Below, in pieces: positions 8,515-18,061 of a DNA stretch of 64,000 bases; the first letter of the stretch is position 1; each line of letters begins with the position of its first letter. Both the position numbers and the translations under genes were made by a program. This DNA is from CAZNMF01 sp035547155 (GTDB lineage Bacteria > Acidobacteriota > Vicinamibacteria > Vicinamibacterales > SCN-69-37): contig DASZVJ010000133.1 of assembly GCA_035547155.1 (NCBI GenBank), forward strand, positions 1 through 64,000, written 5' to 3'. The notes beneath the pieces are model-generated. The model saw nothing but the letters and a program-made list of their open reading frames with translations, was not told the origin of the DNA and ran no database searches.

Positions 8515-10458
8515 TCAGTAGCCCAGACACATCAGCCACAGACGTGCGCCGCTGACGGCGATGGCGACGGCAAGCGTTGCCGCCACCATCCGGCCGACAT
8601 GGCCTCGCGCGGCGATCTCGGCGAGCCCGTACGCGCCAAGACAGACGAAGAGTGGTGCGGCCGCGAGATTCACGCGCATCTGAATGGACGTGAGGATGCC
8701 GAGCGCGGTGAAGACGACCCACACGGCGAGCCAGCCGACGAGCACGAGCGTCAGCCCGTCTCGTCCACGCCGGCGCAGAAGCGCGACGAGGCCGATCACG
8801 CTCACGAGCGCGGAGACGATGCCCGGCAGCCCGTAGTCGTCCGACTGCCCCGTCCACCATCGATGGAACTTCGTCGCCGGCGGCGCGGCAATGGCCGAGC
8901 CTGGCGCATCAGCCATCTCGTGTGCTGCGATGCGCGCCCAGGTCTGTCGATAGACGTCCGTGAAGTGCGAGTAGTAAACCGCATATGCGACGCCGGCCGC
9001 GACGAGGCCGAGCGCGAGCAGCCACCATCCGGTTCGTCGATCCGGTCCGCGCGCGCCAATGACGAGCACGATCGCGATCGCACCGGCGAGCGGGACGCCC
9101 ACCGAGAATGTGCTGAAGTGCGAGAGATACCCGCCAATCAGGAACAGGCCGGCGATCCCCGTGGACGCGATGGACGTCGCGCCCGCGGCCGCCCAGCCGA
9201 CGACGCCCATGGCAACGCCGAAGAGTCCCTGCGCGAACGCGTTCGTCAGATTCGCATTGCAGAGCGCCTCGATCGGTGCGCGCGCGAACGGCCACAGCGC
9301 GGCCGCGAACAGCGCGGCGCGCCGATCGCGCCATTGCCGGTATGCCGCGACGTACAGCACGAGGCCGACGATCGCGTTGGCGATGACGGCCGTCCCGCGC
9401 AACAAGTGGACTTGATCGAGCTCCGTCGGAAACGCCGACCAGAACGGCAGCGCGGAGACGTACAGGCCAATCGCGTAGGGGAACTCGAAGAACGGCCGCG
9501 GCGTGATCGACGTGAAGAAATACGATCCGCTGCGGACGAGCTGGGCGCGATGGAGCTGGAAGATGCCGTCGCCGATCGTGGCCAGCGGATGCGTGAACAC
9601 CGCCAGCATGATCATGGTCGGCGCCAGCACGACGCCCACCGCCGAGCCCCATCCCGGCGCGCCGGCGAGCACGGGCCATCGCGTTCGCAGCGCGGCGATC
9701 ACGACGCCAAGCGCGCAGGCGCCTGTCGCCGCATGGAACAGTGACTCGCTGTACGTGCCGATGAACGCGCCGTCCTGGAGCGTGAGCCAGACGAGCGCGA
9801 GCGCGATGCCGGATGCCCACAGCGTGCCAAGGCCCGCGCCCACGCCGCAGAGCAGCACGGCCATCGTCGTCAACGCCACGGCGGCAGCGACGTCGATCCC
9901 CACGGACCACGCGACGGAGAAGTGACCGGACGCGGGCGCCAGCTGCAGATCGCGGATGATGACGCCGAGGACGCGCGGATCGCCGGATGGTGTGAACGTG
10001 TCGTCGACCTGGAGCGTCAGGACCGCGCGATCCGTCCCGCGCGGCGGCAGCGTCACCGCGATCGCGGTGTCGCCGTTCGTGGTCTGAAATCGTCCGGCCG
10101 GCGCGCCGTCGACCAGCACGTCGACGTGCGGTGGGGCGACGTCAGCCGGACGCGCGGCGTCGACGATCAGCGTCGCCGTGTACGCCTGCGTGCGATCGAG
10201 GTGAGGCAGAGAGATGCGCGCGGATGGCCCGATCCAGCTGTAGGAACGGCCCGTCGCCGCATCGACTTCCGCGCCCAGGACGCCGCGTGCCGTGAACCAT
10301 CCACGAGATCGATCGGTCCATCCGCCGTCGGCGACCGGACCCGCGAGCGGCGAGCGGACGTATCCGTGCGCACCGGCGAGCAGCAGCATGGCGGCGATCG
10401 CGCCAGCGGCGAGGCTGGCGAGCAGCGCGCCCGTCAGCTGTCTGCGGGCCGCCGTCAT
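8515..10458 (-). CDS. Large membrane protein with N-terminal periplasmic beta domain
   Basis: A 647-residue protein. A first helix (residues about 10-28, LLASLAAGAIAAMLLLAG) is followed by about 150 residues of strand-rich periplasmic sequence (SARISLPHLDRTQAYTATL, PHVDVLVDGAPAG, VLTLQVDDTF) resembling a carbohydrate-binding beta-sandwich. Eleven or so transmembrane helices follow from residue 175. The overall plan resembles GT-C or polymerase-like proteins of glycan loci, but no catalytic motif is clear. It is separated by 34 bp from the upstream radical SAM gene. It could be a glycosyltransferase, a Wzy-type polymerase or an assembly factor; I cannot decide between them. Confidence 0.6.
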   Translation of the reverse strand: MTAARRQLTGALLASLAAGAIAAMLLLAGAHGYVRSPLAGPVADGGWTDRSRGWFTARGVLGAEVDAATGRSYSWIGPSARISLPHLDRTQAYTATLIVDAARPADVAPPHVDVLVDGAPAGRFQTTNGDTAIAVTLPPRGTDRAVLTLQVDDTFTPSGDPRVLGVIIRDLQLAPASGHFSVAWSVGIDVAAAVALTTMAVLLCGVGAGLGTLWASGIALALVWLTLQDGAFIGTYSESLFHAATGACALGVVIAALRTRWPVLAGAPGWGSAVGVVLAPTMIMLAVFTHPLATIGDGIFQLHRAQLVRSGSYFFTSITPRPFFEFPYAIGLYVSALPFWSAFPTELDQVHLLRGTAVIANAIVGLVLYVAAYRQWRDRRAALFAAALWPFARAPIEALCNANLTNAFAQGLFGVAMGVVGWAAAGATSIASTGIAGLFLIGGYLSHFSTFSVGVPLAGAIAIVLVIGARGPDRRTGWWLLALGLVAAGVAYAVYYSHFTDVYRQTWARIAAHEMADAPGSAIAAPPATKFHRWWTGQSDDYGLPGIVSALVSVIGLVALLRRRGRDGLTLVLVGWLAVWVVFTALGILTSIQMRVNLAAAPLFVCLGAYGLAEIAARGHVGRMVAATLAVAIAVSGARLWLMCLGY

Positions 10459-10492
10459 GTCGTCAGGCTGATGGGGATCACGTCCGTCGCGA

Positions 10493-11968
10493 TCAGTCCG
10501 CCGTCGATCGCGCGAAGTGCGGCGTCGCGACCGGCGCCTTGAAGATCACGCGTGAGGCGACGTGGCTGACGAGATCCCACTTGGTCAGGGCGAGCCGCGC
10601 GACGTCGCCGGCGTGGCGCGCGAGATAGCCCGGCCGGAGATAGAACCGCCGGCGCGCGCGGTTGATCGCGCCCATCACGATGCGATCGTCGAGGCCGTTG
10701 CCGGAGAGCAGGTAGTACGAGTACTCCATGCGCGACCAGTCGTCGCTCGCGAGCAGGCCGTCGCGCTTCGCCTTGTTGTAGAGCTCCGTGCCGGGGTACG
10801 GAACCGCCGGATAGAAATTGGCGAAGTCGGGATCGAGGTCGATCGCGTACTCGACCGTGCGATCGAGCGACGCGGGCGTGTCGCCGGGGTACCCCATGAT
10901 GAAGAACGCGAAGGAGCGGATGCCCGCGGCGCGCATGTTCGCGACAGCCGCGCGGATCTTCTCGCCTTCGAGACGCTTCATCATGTCCTTGCGCGTCTCT
11001 TCGGACTCGGTCTCGATGCCGAGCGCCAGCATCCAGCAGCCCGCCTGCTTCAGCCGTTTGACGAACGCCGGATCCGTCAAGTTGTCCGCGCGCGCATTGC
11101 CGAACCACTGAATCGGCAGCTGGCGCGCGATGAGCTCTTCGCAGAACGCGCTGAAGCTCTTGACGTTCAGCGTGACCGTGTCGCCCCACAGATAGAAGAA
11201 CGTCAGGCCCAGCTCGCGGTACCCGCGCTCGATCTCGTCGACGAGCGCCTTCGCGCTCTTCTCGCGGAACTTGTGTCCCTGGTGCAACGGCGCGATGCAG
11301 AAGTCGCACGAGTACGGACAGCCGCGCGACGTCTCGACGATCACGTACCGCTGGTTGACGACCGGCAGACGGTAGACGGAGAGATCGAGCAGGTGCCAGG
11401 CTGGGTACGGCGCGTTCAGAAAGCCCGTGAACGAGCCGTGTGCGCGATGCGGGACAACGCTGCCGTCGCGGCGCCGGAACGTGAGGCTCGGAATCTGGTC
11501 GAATTGATCCGTCGACTCGAGCGCGGCGAGCGCGACGAGCCCGTCCTCGGGCTCGCCGACGAGCATGGCGTCGATCGACGTGGCGCGTGCCATCGATTCG
11601 GCCGGCGCCGTCGACGCATGTGGGCCGAAGCAGATGAGCGGTGCGCCGTAGCGCGCCTTGACGCGCGCCATCATGCGGGCATCGGCCTCGAGCGTGGGCG
11701 TCGTGCTGGGGAACACCACGAGCGTGGGATGGAAGCCCTCGCGATCGAGACGCGCGATCAAGTCGTCGATCGACTGCCGCGTCGCCGTCAGGTCGATCAG
11801 GCGCACGTCGCATCCACGCTCGCCCAGGAGCGTGGCGGCGAGGGCCAGCGTGTACGGGGGCTTCGTCGTGCCGAGCACTTCCTCGCGCTCCTGGCAGCGG
11901 CCTTGCCGCGTGAATGCCAGGCCGCCGACGAGCGGCGGATTGACGAGAAGGGTTTTCGCACCAAGCAT
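10493..11968 (-). CDS. Radical SAM protein with B12-binding-like N-terminal domain
   Basis: A 491-residue protein. Residues 1-150 form a Rossmann-like cobalamin-binding-type domain (LLVNPPLVGG, then PPYTLALAATLLGERG), but the usual DxHxxG cobalamin-ligand motif is replaced by IDLTATR at 58-64. The radical SAM cluster motif is C217-x3-C221-x2-C224 (RGCPYSCDFC), followed by GIETESEETRKDM and the C-terminal FYLRPGYL region typical of the HpnJ/BchE-like group. Members methylate or rearrange lipids and sugars by radical chemistry. It lies inside the glycan locus, so modification of a glycan or its lipid carrier is plausible. Whether it binds B12 is uncertain. Confidence 0.8.
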   Translation of the reverse strand: MLGAKTLLVNPPLVGGLAFTRQGRCQEREEVLGTTKPPYTLALAATLLGERGCDVRLIDLTATRQSIDDLIARLDREGFHPTLVVFPSTTPTLEADARMMARVKARYGAPLICFGPHASTAPAESMARATSIDAMLVGEPEDGLVALAALESTDQFDQIPSLTFRRRDGSVVPHRAHGSFTGFLNAPYPAWHLLDLSVYRLPVVNQRYVIVETSRGCPYSCDFCIAPLHQGHKFREKSAKALVDEIERGYRELGLTFFYLWGDTVTLNVKSFSAFCEELIARQLPIQWFGNARADNLTDPAFVKRLKQAGCWMLALGIETESEETRKDMMKRLEGEKIRAAVANMRAAGIRSFAFFIMGYPGDTPASLDRTVEYAIDLDPDFANFYPAVPYPGTELYNKAKRDGLLASDDWSRMEYSYYLLSGNGLDDRIVMGAINRARRRFYLRPGYLARHAGDVARLALTKWDLVSHVASRVIFKAPVATPHFARSTAD

Positions 11969-12001
11969 CAGGAGTTCCCGATCAGCCTTGGAAAGATACC
12001 A

Positions 12002-13735
12002 TTAGTCCACACGCCAGACTTCGACCACGGGCCCCGGCCGTTCCAGCGCCGCACTGATGCGCGCGTCGGTGTTGTGGATGAACGGCGGCACGGTGGCGCG
12101 CACATCCGCCGTGTCCTGACGATAGGGCGAGACGCGCGCGACGAGATGCGCGTCCCGCTCGAGCGCGGCCGAGAGCGGCGCGAGCACCGGATCGTCGACG
12201 TCGAATCGCTTCACGACGACGTACGCGATGCCGAGCGCGCGGAGCGGAGCGAGATCCGTGCCGGCGTCGAACGCCGACGGCGACAGATAGATCTTGTCGA
12301 CGTCCAGTCCGCCGTCGCCGAGGAAGATCGTCCGATAGGCCGGCGAGGGATACGGCGTCAGGGCGCGCAGCCGCTGAAAGCGAATCGACGCGCGTTCCGG
12401 CGATCCCAGATGCGACGTCAACGCCTCGTCGAGCCCGGCGCGCGACTGCCGCAGGGGCACGCTGTACGGCTGGATGAGAATCGATGCGCCGTCCGGGATC
12501 GATCGCTCGATCCAGTCGAGGGCGAGCGTGCGTGTGTCGGTTTGCCGCAGGAACAGATCGCCGCGGACGCTCGCCTGCATCCCGTCCGCGAGCGCCAGCG
12601 CCAGGACGATCCAGGCCGCGTGACGCACGAGCCCGCGCCGTTCCGCGATCCACCCGACGGCCGCGCCGGCCGACAGGGCGACGAACGGCACGATCGGATT
12701 CAGATAGCGGCTCGCCGGCACCGTGTTCGCGATGAACAGGAGGAACGTCACGGGAAACGCCAGGAGCATCGCCGTCTCTCGCGCGCGCCGGCGCCACGCG
12801 ACGATGACGCCACCGATCGCCAGCGCCGTCGTCATCACGCCCGCGCCGTCACGGACGAGCCAGCTCAGATAGAACGGCATCGATCCGAACAAGCCGGCCG
12901 TCGTCGTCGCGCGATCGACGACAATCTCGCGGTTGGCGACGACGTCGCGGATCGCGGTCAGCGGATCGATCGCGATGAATGGCGACGCAACGAGGAAGGT
13001 CCCCGCGACCGCGAGCCCCGAGAAGGTCAGCGCGTCGAGGCGTGTCCGCCACGATTGCGAATCGCGCGGCCAGAGCGCCGCGGCGATGAGCGGCACGGCC
13101 AGGAAGACGGCGTAGTAGTGCGTCGACATCGCGAGGCCGGCGAGGACGGACGGCCAGAGGAGACGTTGCCTGAGCCACGGCCGCGTATCTGATGCCGCGA
13201 GCGATGCGCACGTCAGCACGATCAGCCACGTGACCGGCACGTCGTGTTTGACGTAGTGCGCGTCGCGGACCGCGAGCGGCGCAACGGCGAGCATCAGCGC
13301 CGCCGACACGCCGGCCACGCGGCCGAACAACCTCGAGCCGAGCCGCCACGTCGTCCACACCGTCAACACGCCGCAGAGCGCCGATAACAGGCGGCCTGCG
13401 ACGTAGATCGACGTTGGGTCGACGAAGAACGCGCGCTCGAAGGCGGCCAGCGATCCGAAGACCCCCGTCAACCGTCCCGCCGCGAACCACGCGCCTTCCC
13501 AGACGAACAGCGCGTAGAAGTACAGCGACGGATACAGAAAGTTGTGCGGATTGCCGCCGTTCTGCGCGAGGGCCATCGCGCGGTTCATGATCGCGACTTC
13601 GTCCGGGTTGTACACCGCAGGCAGGCCGTACCGGATCCCGATGACACGAAGCGCGGCGGCGACGACGATCACCGCCGCGAGCGTGAGGCCGATTGCGAGT
13701 GGCCAGTGACGAGCCGGACGGACGTCAGTCGCCAT
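12002..13735 (-). CDS. GT-C-type membrane glycosyltransferase
   Basis: A 577-residue protein starting at the ATG at 13735 (MATDVRPARHW), which overlaps the end of the upstream flippase gene by 11 bp; a longer open frame to 13966 is antisense-like arginine-rich translation and is not used. A first helix (residues about 14-31) precedes the loop YNPDEVAIMNRA, with the acidic pair expected of GT39-like enzymes, and at least nine more helices follow. The last 160 residues are soluble. It probably uses a polyprenyl-phosphate sugar on the outer face of the membrane. Acceptor unknown. Confidence 0.72.
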   Translation of the reverse strand: MATDVRPARHWPLAIGLTLAAVIVVAAALRVIGIRYGLPAVYNPDEVAIMNRAMALAQNGGNPHNFLYPSLYFYALFVWEGAWFAAGRLTGVFGSLAAFERAFFVDPTSIYVAGRLLSALCGVLTVWTTWRLGSRLFGRVAGVSAALMLAVAPLAVRDAHYVKHDVPVTWLIVLTCASLAASDTRPWLRQRLLWPSVLAGLAMSTHYYAVFLAVPLIAAALWPRDSQSWRTRLDALTFSGLAVAGTFLVASPFIAIDPLTAIRDVVANREIVVDRATTTAGLFGSMPFYLSWLVRDGAGVMTTALAIGGVIVAWRRRARETAMLLAFPVTFLLFIANTVPASRYLNPIVPFVALSAGAAVGWIAERRGLVRHAAWIVLALALADGMQASVRGDLFLRQTDTRTLALDWIERSIPDGASILIQPYSVPLRQSRAGLDEALTSHLGSPERASIRFQRLRALTPYPSPAYRTIFLGDGGLDVDKIYLSPSAFDAGTDLAPLRALGIAYVVVKRFDVDDPVLAPLSAALERDAHLVARVSPYRQDTADVRATVPPFIHNTDARISAALERPGPVVEVWRVD

Positions 13736-15215
13736 TGCGCGGTGAGACGCGGCGGCGTTGCCGCCAACGCGTCCAGATCTCTCGAAGGAAGTCGCGTTCC
13801 GACGTCCGGAAGAAACCGGTCGCCAACAGGCACGCGGCAAAGACGGCGACGGTCGTCGAGCCGCGAGCGAGCAGGCCGAGCCACGGTGGCATCGCCGGCA
13901 GCGCGATCGCCGCCAGCGTCGCGGCGACGCCCGAGAGCAGAATACGCGCGAGCCGTCCGCGCTCATACGCGACGTGATAGACGCGCTGCGCCAGCACGAA
14001 CGCCACGACGGCCTGGGTCGCGTAGGACGCGAAGAGCGTCAGTCCGGCGCCGATCAATCCGTGTCGCGGAATCAGCCACGATCCGAGCGCAATGCTCACG
14101 CCCGCGGCCGTGAGCGTCGCGACAGGGTAGAACTCCGTGCGGCTCGTGAGATTCAAGCCGATCGACGTCAACTGATAGATGCCTTGGATCGCGAACGCCG
14201 CGGCGACGAGCGGCACGATGGGCACGGCCTTCAGATACTCGGGCCGCAGGAGCAGCAGAATCGCGTCGTGCGCCACGGCTGTCGTTCCGGCCACGAGCAG
14301 CACGAAGACCGCGACGCCGTACGTCGCCATCTTGGCGAAGATCGCGCGTGCATCGGGCTGACGTGCCGTCGCGTAGTAGAACGGGGCGAAGGCGTTTTCG
14401 AGCGCGTTCTTGAAGTAGGCGACGCCGGCGCCGAGCGTGGCGCCGTTCTGATAGACGCCCACGAGATCCGCGGACACGGACTGCCCGAGCATGAGCTTCG
14501 GATTGCCGTCGAGCGTCTGCGACGCCAGACCGTGCGGCAGCCGCGGCAGGCCGAACCGCAGCACGCGCCGCAGCTCGGCCATCGAGCCATCGAACGTCAC
14601 GAGCGAGCGCGCCCACGGCCACATGAGCGGCAGCAGGATGACCGTCAGCACGATGTCCGCCGCATAGATGCCCGTGACGCCCATGCGCAGGCCGATGACC
14701 AGCGCGATCCGCAGCAGCACCGTCCCCGCGGTGCGCGCGAAGGTGAACAGACTGAAGATGGCAGCCGCGTTCTGCATGCGCATCGTGTGCTGCGGCAGGA
14801 ACGTAAAGGCCATCAGGAACATGTTGACGAGCATCAGTCGCAGCGCCAGCAGATAGGACGGATCGAGCGCGATGACGTGCGCGAGCCACCGGCTCGCGAG
14901 CCATGCGATCGCGAGCAGGGCACCGTTGGCCACGACCATGAACCAGACGATCGTGCTGGCCATCCGTGCGCGCTCCCGGCCCTCGGCGCGGTCGTGATAG
15001 AAGCGCATGAATGCGCCGTCGAGGCCCCAGCGGTTGATGACTTTGGCGAAGGCTTCGATCGATCCGATGAGCGCGAGCGCGCCGAAATCGACGGCGGTGA
15101 GGAATCTGAACCGGACGTAGACCGGAAGCAGGAGCGCGTTGACCAACGCGATCGCCGCATCGCCGGCGCCGTAGATGGCGACGCTCTTCGTGAAATCTTT
15201 CAGACGATCGCGCAA
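13725..15215 (-). CDS. Polysaccharide flippase (Wzx/MATE-like)
   Basis: A 496-residue protein with 12-14 hydrophobic helices and the fold signature of the oligosaccharide flippase family: KDFTKSVAIYGAGDAAIALVN at the start, DFGALALIGSIEAF, and the central region GLASQTLDGNPKLMLGQ followed by ALENAFAPFYY. Such proteins flip undecaprenyl-linked oligosaccharides to the periplasm. Start codon is TTG; TAAACT lies 10 nt upstream and no Shine-Dalgarno sequence is evident. Its presence implies that at least part of the glycan is built on a lipid carrier in the cytoplasm. Confidence 0.85.
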   Translation of the reverse strand: MRDRLKDFTKSVAIYGAGDAAIALVNALLLPVYVRFRFLTAVDFGALALIGSIEAFAKVINRWGLDGAFMRFYHDRAEGRERARMASTIVWFMVVANGALLAIAWLASRWLAHVIALDPSYLLALRLMLVNMFLMAFTFLPQHTMRMQNAAAIFSLFTFARTAGTVLLRIALVIGLRMGVTGIYAADIVLTVILLPLMWPWARSLVTFDGSMAELRRVLRFGLPRLPHGLASQTLDGNPKLMLGQSVSADLVGVYQNGATLGAGVAYFKNALENAFAPFYYATARQPDARAIFAKMATYGVAVFVLLVAGTTAVAHDAILLLLRPEYLKAVPIVPLVAAAFAIQGIYQLTSIGLNLTSRTEFYPVATLTAAGVSIALGSWLIPRHGLIGAGLTLFASYATQAVVAFVLAQRVYHVAYERGRLARILLSGVAATLAAIALPAMPPWLGLLARGSTTVAVFAACLLATGFFRTSERDFLREIWTRWRQRRRVSPRNGD

Positions 15216-15254
15216 GGTCCCGCGAAGTTTACACGAGCGACCGCCGGCGTCCGG

Positions 15255-16037
15255 CTAGCGGCCGGGCTGCGGGAGCGGGATTGGTGGCGGTGTTTGCGCG
15301 GGCGCGGGCGCCACGGTGCCAGGCGCACCGGCCTGCGGCGCCGCTGGACCGCTGGTCACCGGCACGATCGGCACGAACGTTCCCGGCGTGCCCGGTGGCG
15401 GCGGTGCCGGCGTGCTCGTCGTCGGATAGGAGGACGGCGGCACCATGCCCGGCGGCAGCGGCGCGCTGGACGTCGGCGTGGGCGGCGCAGAAGCCATGGG
15501 CGGCTGGGCCAGCGCCGCGCCCGGCGCGATCGGCGTCACCGGTGGAATTTCATCGTCCGGTCCTCCGGACGTCGAAATCCCGTACGACGGCGTCGCCTGC
15601 GATGGCACGTACGAGCTCGCCGAGGGCATGCTCGTGGCGACGATGTAGATCGTCTCGAAGTTGGACTTGCTGGTCACTCCCGCGCGCTGCGGCGTCAGCA
15701 CGAAGCCGGCCGCCTGACGCAGCAGCGACTCGAGCACCGTCGCCTGCGGCTGATGCTCGAACAGCAGCGGGATCTCGAGCGGACCGCCCATCATCTTGTC
15801 GCCGTTGACGACGTAGCATCCGCACTGGCGCGCCCACTCGGCGAGGATGTCGCGAATCGTGACGCCCTTGGCCGAGAGGGAGACGCGGCCGTCGGACTCG
15901 AAGGTCAACTGCAGCACGCGGCCGGGATCCCCCGCCTGCGGAGTCGGCATGCCAGGCGGCGCAGGAAACTGCGCGCGCGCGGCAGCCGGCGCGCTGACGG
16001 CAGCGATCACGGCGAGAGCGAGAATGCGCATCCGCAT
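15255..16037 (-). CDS. Secreted STN-like domain protein with Pro-rich tail
   Basis: A 260-residue protein from the ATG at 16037; an upstream open frame to 16409 is ignored because it lies inside the radical SAM gene. It has a signal peptide (residues 1-23, ending ARAQ) and a secretin/TonB short N-terminal-like domain at about 38-130: LTFESDGRVSLSAKGVTIRD, ILAEWARQCGCYVV and PLLFEHQPQATVLESLLRQ. The last 110 residues are rich in Pro, Ala and Thr with no predicted fold. STN domains sit in the periplasm at the base of outer-membrane channels. TATACT at 16057-16052 gives it a likely promoter of its own. A role in export of the locus product is inferred. Confidence 0.72.
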   Translation of the reverse strand: MRMRILALAVIAAVSAPAAARAQFPAPPGMPTPQAGDPGRVLQLTFESDGRVSLSAKGVTIRDILAEWARQCGCYVVNGDKMMGGPLEIPLLFEHQPQATVLESLLRQAAGFVLTPQRAGVTSKSNFETIYIVATSMPSASSYVPSQATPSYGISTSGGPDDEIPPVTPIAPGAALAQPPMASAPPTPTSSAPLPPGMVPPSSYPTTSTPAPPPPGTPGTFVPIVPVTSGPAAPQAGAPGTVAPAPAQTPPPIPLPQPGR

Positions 16038-16078
16038 GGCCGGAAACGGGAAGTATACCTGCTTGGACGAGGAACGGC

Positions 16079-17026
16079 TCAGAACAGCCGGGTGACCCAG
16101 AGGGGCGAGTCCTTTTTCGGCAGATCGCAGGACCGGCAGATCTCGGGGCCGCCGCTGTCGAGGTGCTGGCGGCGCACGGCGCGATAGGCGGGGGAGTTCC
16201 AGACGGCGGCGATCGTCGACGTCCGGAGGTCGCCGAGCACGTTGCGGCCGTCGTAGTCCGCGCAGCACAGCGAGACGCGGCCGTCCCACAGCACCGTGAA
16301 GGTCTGCCACAGCCGGTAGCACGGATAGCGCACGTTCGATCGCTCGTGCAGCGTGCCCGCCCAATTGTGCAAGTCCGTGATGTGGATCTTGTCGGCGATC
16401 GCGCCCCATTCGCGAATGAACGCCTGCTCGTCGGCCGAGTTGTCCTGGCGCACGAACGACAGAATCAGGCGCGGGCGCTTCTTGCCGAGCTCCTGGCGCA
16501 GGCGCACGAGCGTGCGGATGTTGCCGATCACCGTGTCGTAGTCGAGGTTCAGACGCGTGCGCTCGAAGACATCCTTGCCCGCGGCGTCGACGCTGATGTT
16601 GATCGCGTCCAGCCCGGCCTCGATCATGCCGCGGGCGATGTCCTCCGAGATCAGCGAGCCGTTGCTGATCATGCCGACTTCCGCGATGCCGCGCTGCTTG
16701 GCGTAGCGCACCTTCTCGACGAGCTGTTTGTCGAGGAACGGCTCACCGTAGTTGTGCACGCGGACGTGCGTGATGCCGAGCGCGGCGCACTCGTCGACGA
16801 TCTTCTTGAACAGATCGATGTCCATCACGCCCTGGCGCCGGTGCATCTCGTCGCGCGGACAGAAGACGCACTTGGCGTTGCAGAGGTTCGTGCTCTCGAT
16901 CTGGACGATATCGGGCAGACGCGGCGCGCGATCGCGGCCGGTCGCGAGCATCAACCGCCGAACGGATTTCGCGTTGCTGGAAAGCAGCCGCTCGGCGGCC
17001 CGCCGTGCGTGCCTGGTGACAGCCAC
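16079..17026 (-). CDS. Radical SAM/SPASM-domain protein
   Basis: A 315-residue enzyme. The radical SAM cluster is C49-x3-C53-x2-C56 (NLCNAKCVFCPRD). A C-terminal SPASM-like region follows, with SLCCADYDGRNVLGDL and CRSCDLP ligating an auxiliary iron-sulfur cluster. SPASM proteins modify peptides, sugars (as in 2-deoxy-scyllo-inosamine dehydrogenase) or act as anaerobic sulfatase maturases. Given the neighbours, sugar or glycolipid modification is the most likely role. The start is GTG at 17026; an internal ATG at residue 26 would also leave the fold intact. It is 12 bp downstream of the epimerase gene. Confidence 0.8.
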   Translation of the reverse strand: MAVTRHARRAAERLLSSNAKSVRRLMLATGRDRAPRLPDIVQIESTNLCNAKCVFCPRDEMHRRQGVMDIDLFKKIVDECAALGITHVRVHNYGEPFLDKQLVEKVRYAKQRGIAEVGMISNGSLISEDIARGMIEAGLDAINISVDAAGKDVFERTRLNLDYDTVIGNIRTLVRLRQELGKKRPRLILSFVRQDNSADEQAFIREWGAIADKIHITDLHNWAGTLHERSNVRYPCYRLWQTFTVLWDGRVSLCCADYDGRNVLGDLRTSTIAAVWNSPAYRAVRRQHLDSGGPEICRSCDLPKKDSPLWVTRLF

Positions 17027-17038
17027 AAGTAAGATCGA

Positions 17039-18022
17039 TTATCGCCGATTGGCCATGGGCAGTGCTGCCCGCTCGTGCGCGATGACGCGGGTCAGGATTT
17101 CGTCCAGGCCGACCGTGGGCCGGTACCCGACGGCCTGCTGGATCTTGTCGAGCGAGGGCACACGGCGCGGCATGTCCTCGAATCCGGCCTCGTACGCCTC
17201 TTCGTACGGGATCAGCACGATCTCGGACCGGCTGCCGGTCATCGTCCGAATCCGCTCGGCCAGCGCGCGGATCGAAATCTCCTCGGTGTTGCCGATGTTG
17301 AAGACCTGGCCGATGGCCTTGGGCTCGGCGACGAGCCGCGTGAGGCCGTCGACGACGTCGCCGACGTAGGTGAACGATCGCGTCTGCGTGCCGTCGCCGT
17401 ACACGGTGATGGGGGCGTCGGTCAGCGCCTGCCGGACGAACGTCGGAATGACCATCCCGTAGCGGCCCGTCTGCTTGGGCCCGACGGTGTTGAACAGGCG
17501 GACGACGATGACGGGCAGCTTGCGCTCGCGGTGATAGGCGAGCGCGAGGAACTCGTCGATGGCCTTGCTGCACGCGTACGCCCAGCGATGCTTCGGCGTC
17601 GGGCCCATCACGAGATCGGCGTCCTCGCGGAACGGCACGTCGGTGCTCTTGCCGTAGACCTCGGACGTCGAAAAGATCACGACCGGTTTCTGCTTCTTGC
17701 TCGCGTGCGTCAGCACGACTTCGGTGCCGTGGACGTTGGTTTCGATCGTCCGCACCGGGGCTTCGACGATCAGCTTGACGCCGACGGCCGCCGCGAGATG
17801 GAACACGACGTCCGCGCGATCGACGAGCTCCGCGGTAAGCGACGAGTTCATGATCGTCGCGATCACGTACTCGAATCCCGGCCGGCCCTTCAGGTGGACG
17901 ATGTTGTCCATCGATCCCGTCGACAGGTCGTCGATCACGATCACCTGATGGCCGTCGTCGAGCAGCCGTTCCGCCAGGTGCGATCCGACGAACCCGGCGC
18001 CGCCGGTGAGCAGAGCTTTCAT
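17039..18022 (-). CDS. NAD-dependent nucleotide-sugar epimerase/dehydratase
   Basis: A 327-residue extended short-chain dehydrogenase. The dinucleotide-binding glycines are GGAGFVGS at residues 7-14, the catalytic Tyr and Lys are Y149 and K153 in YACSK, and the Ser/Thr region FSTSEVYG lies at 117-124. Later motifs RLFNTVGP and YGDGTQTRSFTYV are typical of UDP-glucose 4-epimerase and UDP-glucuronate decarboxylase relatives. It supplies a nucleotide sugar for the locus; which one cannot be told. GAGG before the ATG can serve as a ribosome binding site. Followed at 12 bp by the SPASM gene. Confidence 0.82.
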   Translation of the reverse strand: MKALLTGGAGFVGSHLAERLLDDGHQVIVIDDLSTGSMDNIVHLKGRPGFEYVIATIMNSSLTAELVDRADVVFHLAAAVGVKLIVEAPVRTIETNVHGTEVVLTHASKKQKPVVIFSTSEVYGKSTDVPFREDADLVMGPTPKHRWAYACSKAIDEFLALAYHRERKLPVIVVRLFNTVGPKQTGRYGMVIPTFVRQALTDAPITVYGDGTQTRSFTYVGDVVDGLTRLVAEPKAIGQVFNIGNTEEISIRALAERIRTMTGSRSEIVLIPYEEAYEAGFEDMPRRVPSLDKIQQAVGYRPTVGLDEILTRVIAHERAALPMANRR

Positions 18023-18061
18023 CTCGAGGTCCTCGCTTCTCTCGTTACGTAGGCGCCGCGT

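Noticed and set aside
10562..13192. Long plus-strand open frame (876 residues) opposite the radical SAM and GT-C genes
   Set aside because: Arginine-rich translation with no domain motif, antisense to two genes with clear motifs; an effect of high GC content.
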